Of a stretch of DNA of 21,321 nt, positions 21,317 through 21,321 are shown in pieces. This DNA is from Pseudobutyrivibrio ruminis (GTDB lineage Bacteria; Bacillota; Clostridia; Lachnospirales; Lachnospiraceae), in NCBI RefSeq assembly GCF_015057245.1, contig NZ_SVET01000027.1, forward strand, positions 1 through 21,321, read 5' to 3'. A program made the position numbers and the translations under genes. The stretch's first letter is position 1. Each line of letters opens with the position of its first letter. Under the pieces are notes generated by a model, which ran no database searches, was not told where the DNA came from, and was given only the letters and a program-made list of their open reading frames with translations.

Positions 21317-21321
21317 GAATA

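Overview
The window looks like a chromosomal segment of a low-to-moderate-GC Gram-positive anaerobe, most likely a member of the Lachnospiraceae (Butyrivibrio, Pseudobutyrivibrio or Roseburia relatives). The reasons are strong AGGAGG-type ribosome binding sites, the rel - metallo-hydrolase - hemZ - hisS gene order typical of Clostridia, a YtrA-type GntR/ABC operon, and MacAB-like exporters with membrane-anchored adaptors but no outer-membrane partner. The genus is an inference.

Positions 1-2400 are accessory in character and AT-rich. A tRNA-Leu(TAG) with its terminator is followed by about 520 bp without a gene. That stretch holds the most unusual element here: six units with a period of 52 bp (318-616). 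Each unit starts with a perfect TACCACTG and ends with its inverse CAGTGGTA or a decayed form of it. The variable interiors are 21-22 nt and the linkers between units are exactly 15 nt. About 30 bp after the array lies a TTG-initiated gene for a 272-residue protein with a putative PD-(D/E)XK-like nuclease domain. A small HTH regulator and a zinc-ribbon/membrane/OB-fold-like protein follow, transcribed divergently from overlapping promoters. I recognise no described system with this array architecture. It fits neither CRISPR nor the TIGR arrays that I know of.

Positions 2435-12841 hold a convergent P1-family (S58, NylC-like) peptidase, then a run of exporters on the + strand. First comes a GntR(YtrA) - ABC ATPase - permease operon with overlapping stop and start codons, driven by a strong promoter with an embedded inverted repeat. 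Then come two complete tandem copies of an adaptor - ATPase - FtsX/MacB permease operon (5495-8967 and 9275-12841). The ATPases of the two copies are nearly identical, while the adaptors and the extracellular permease domains have diverged. The copies are separated by a large imperfect hairpin and a strong terminator.

Positions 12876-21321 are mostly housekeeping genes. An ABC-F ATPase of the YbiT/YkpA type lies on the - strand and has lost several catalytic residues in its second ATPase domain. Diverging from it is the operon rel (bifunctional ppGpp synthetase/hydrolase) - metallo-beta-lactamase-fold hydrolase - hemZ - hisS, in which genes abut or overlap by a few bases. larE follows under its own promoter and is closed by two consecutive hairpin terminators. 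A further 12-bp inverted repeat lies at the window edge.
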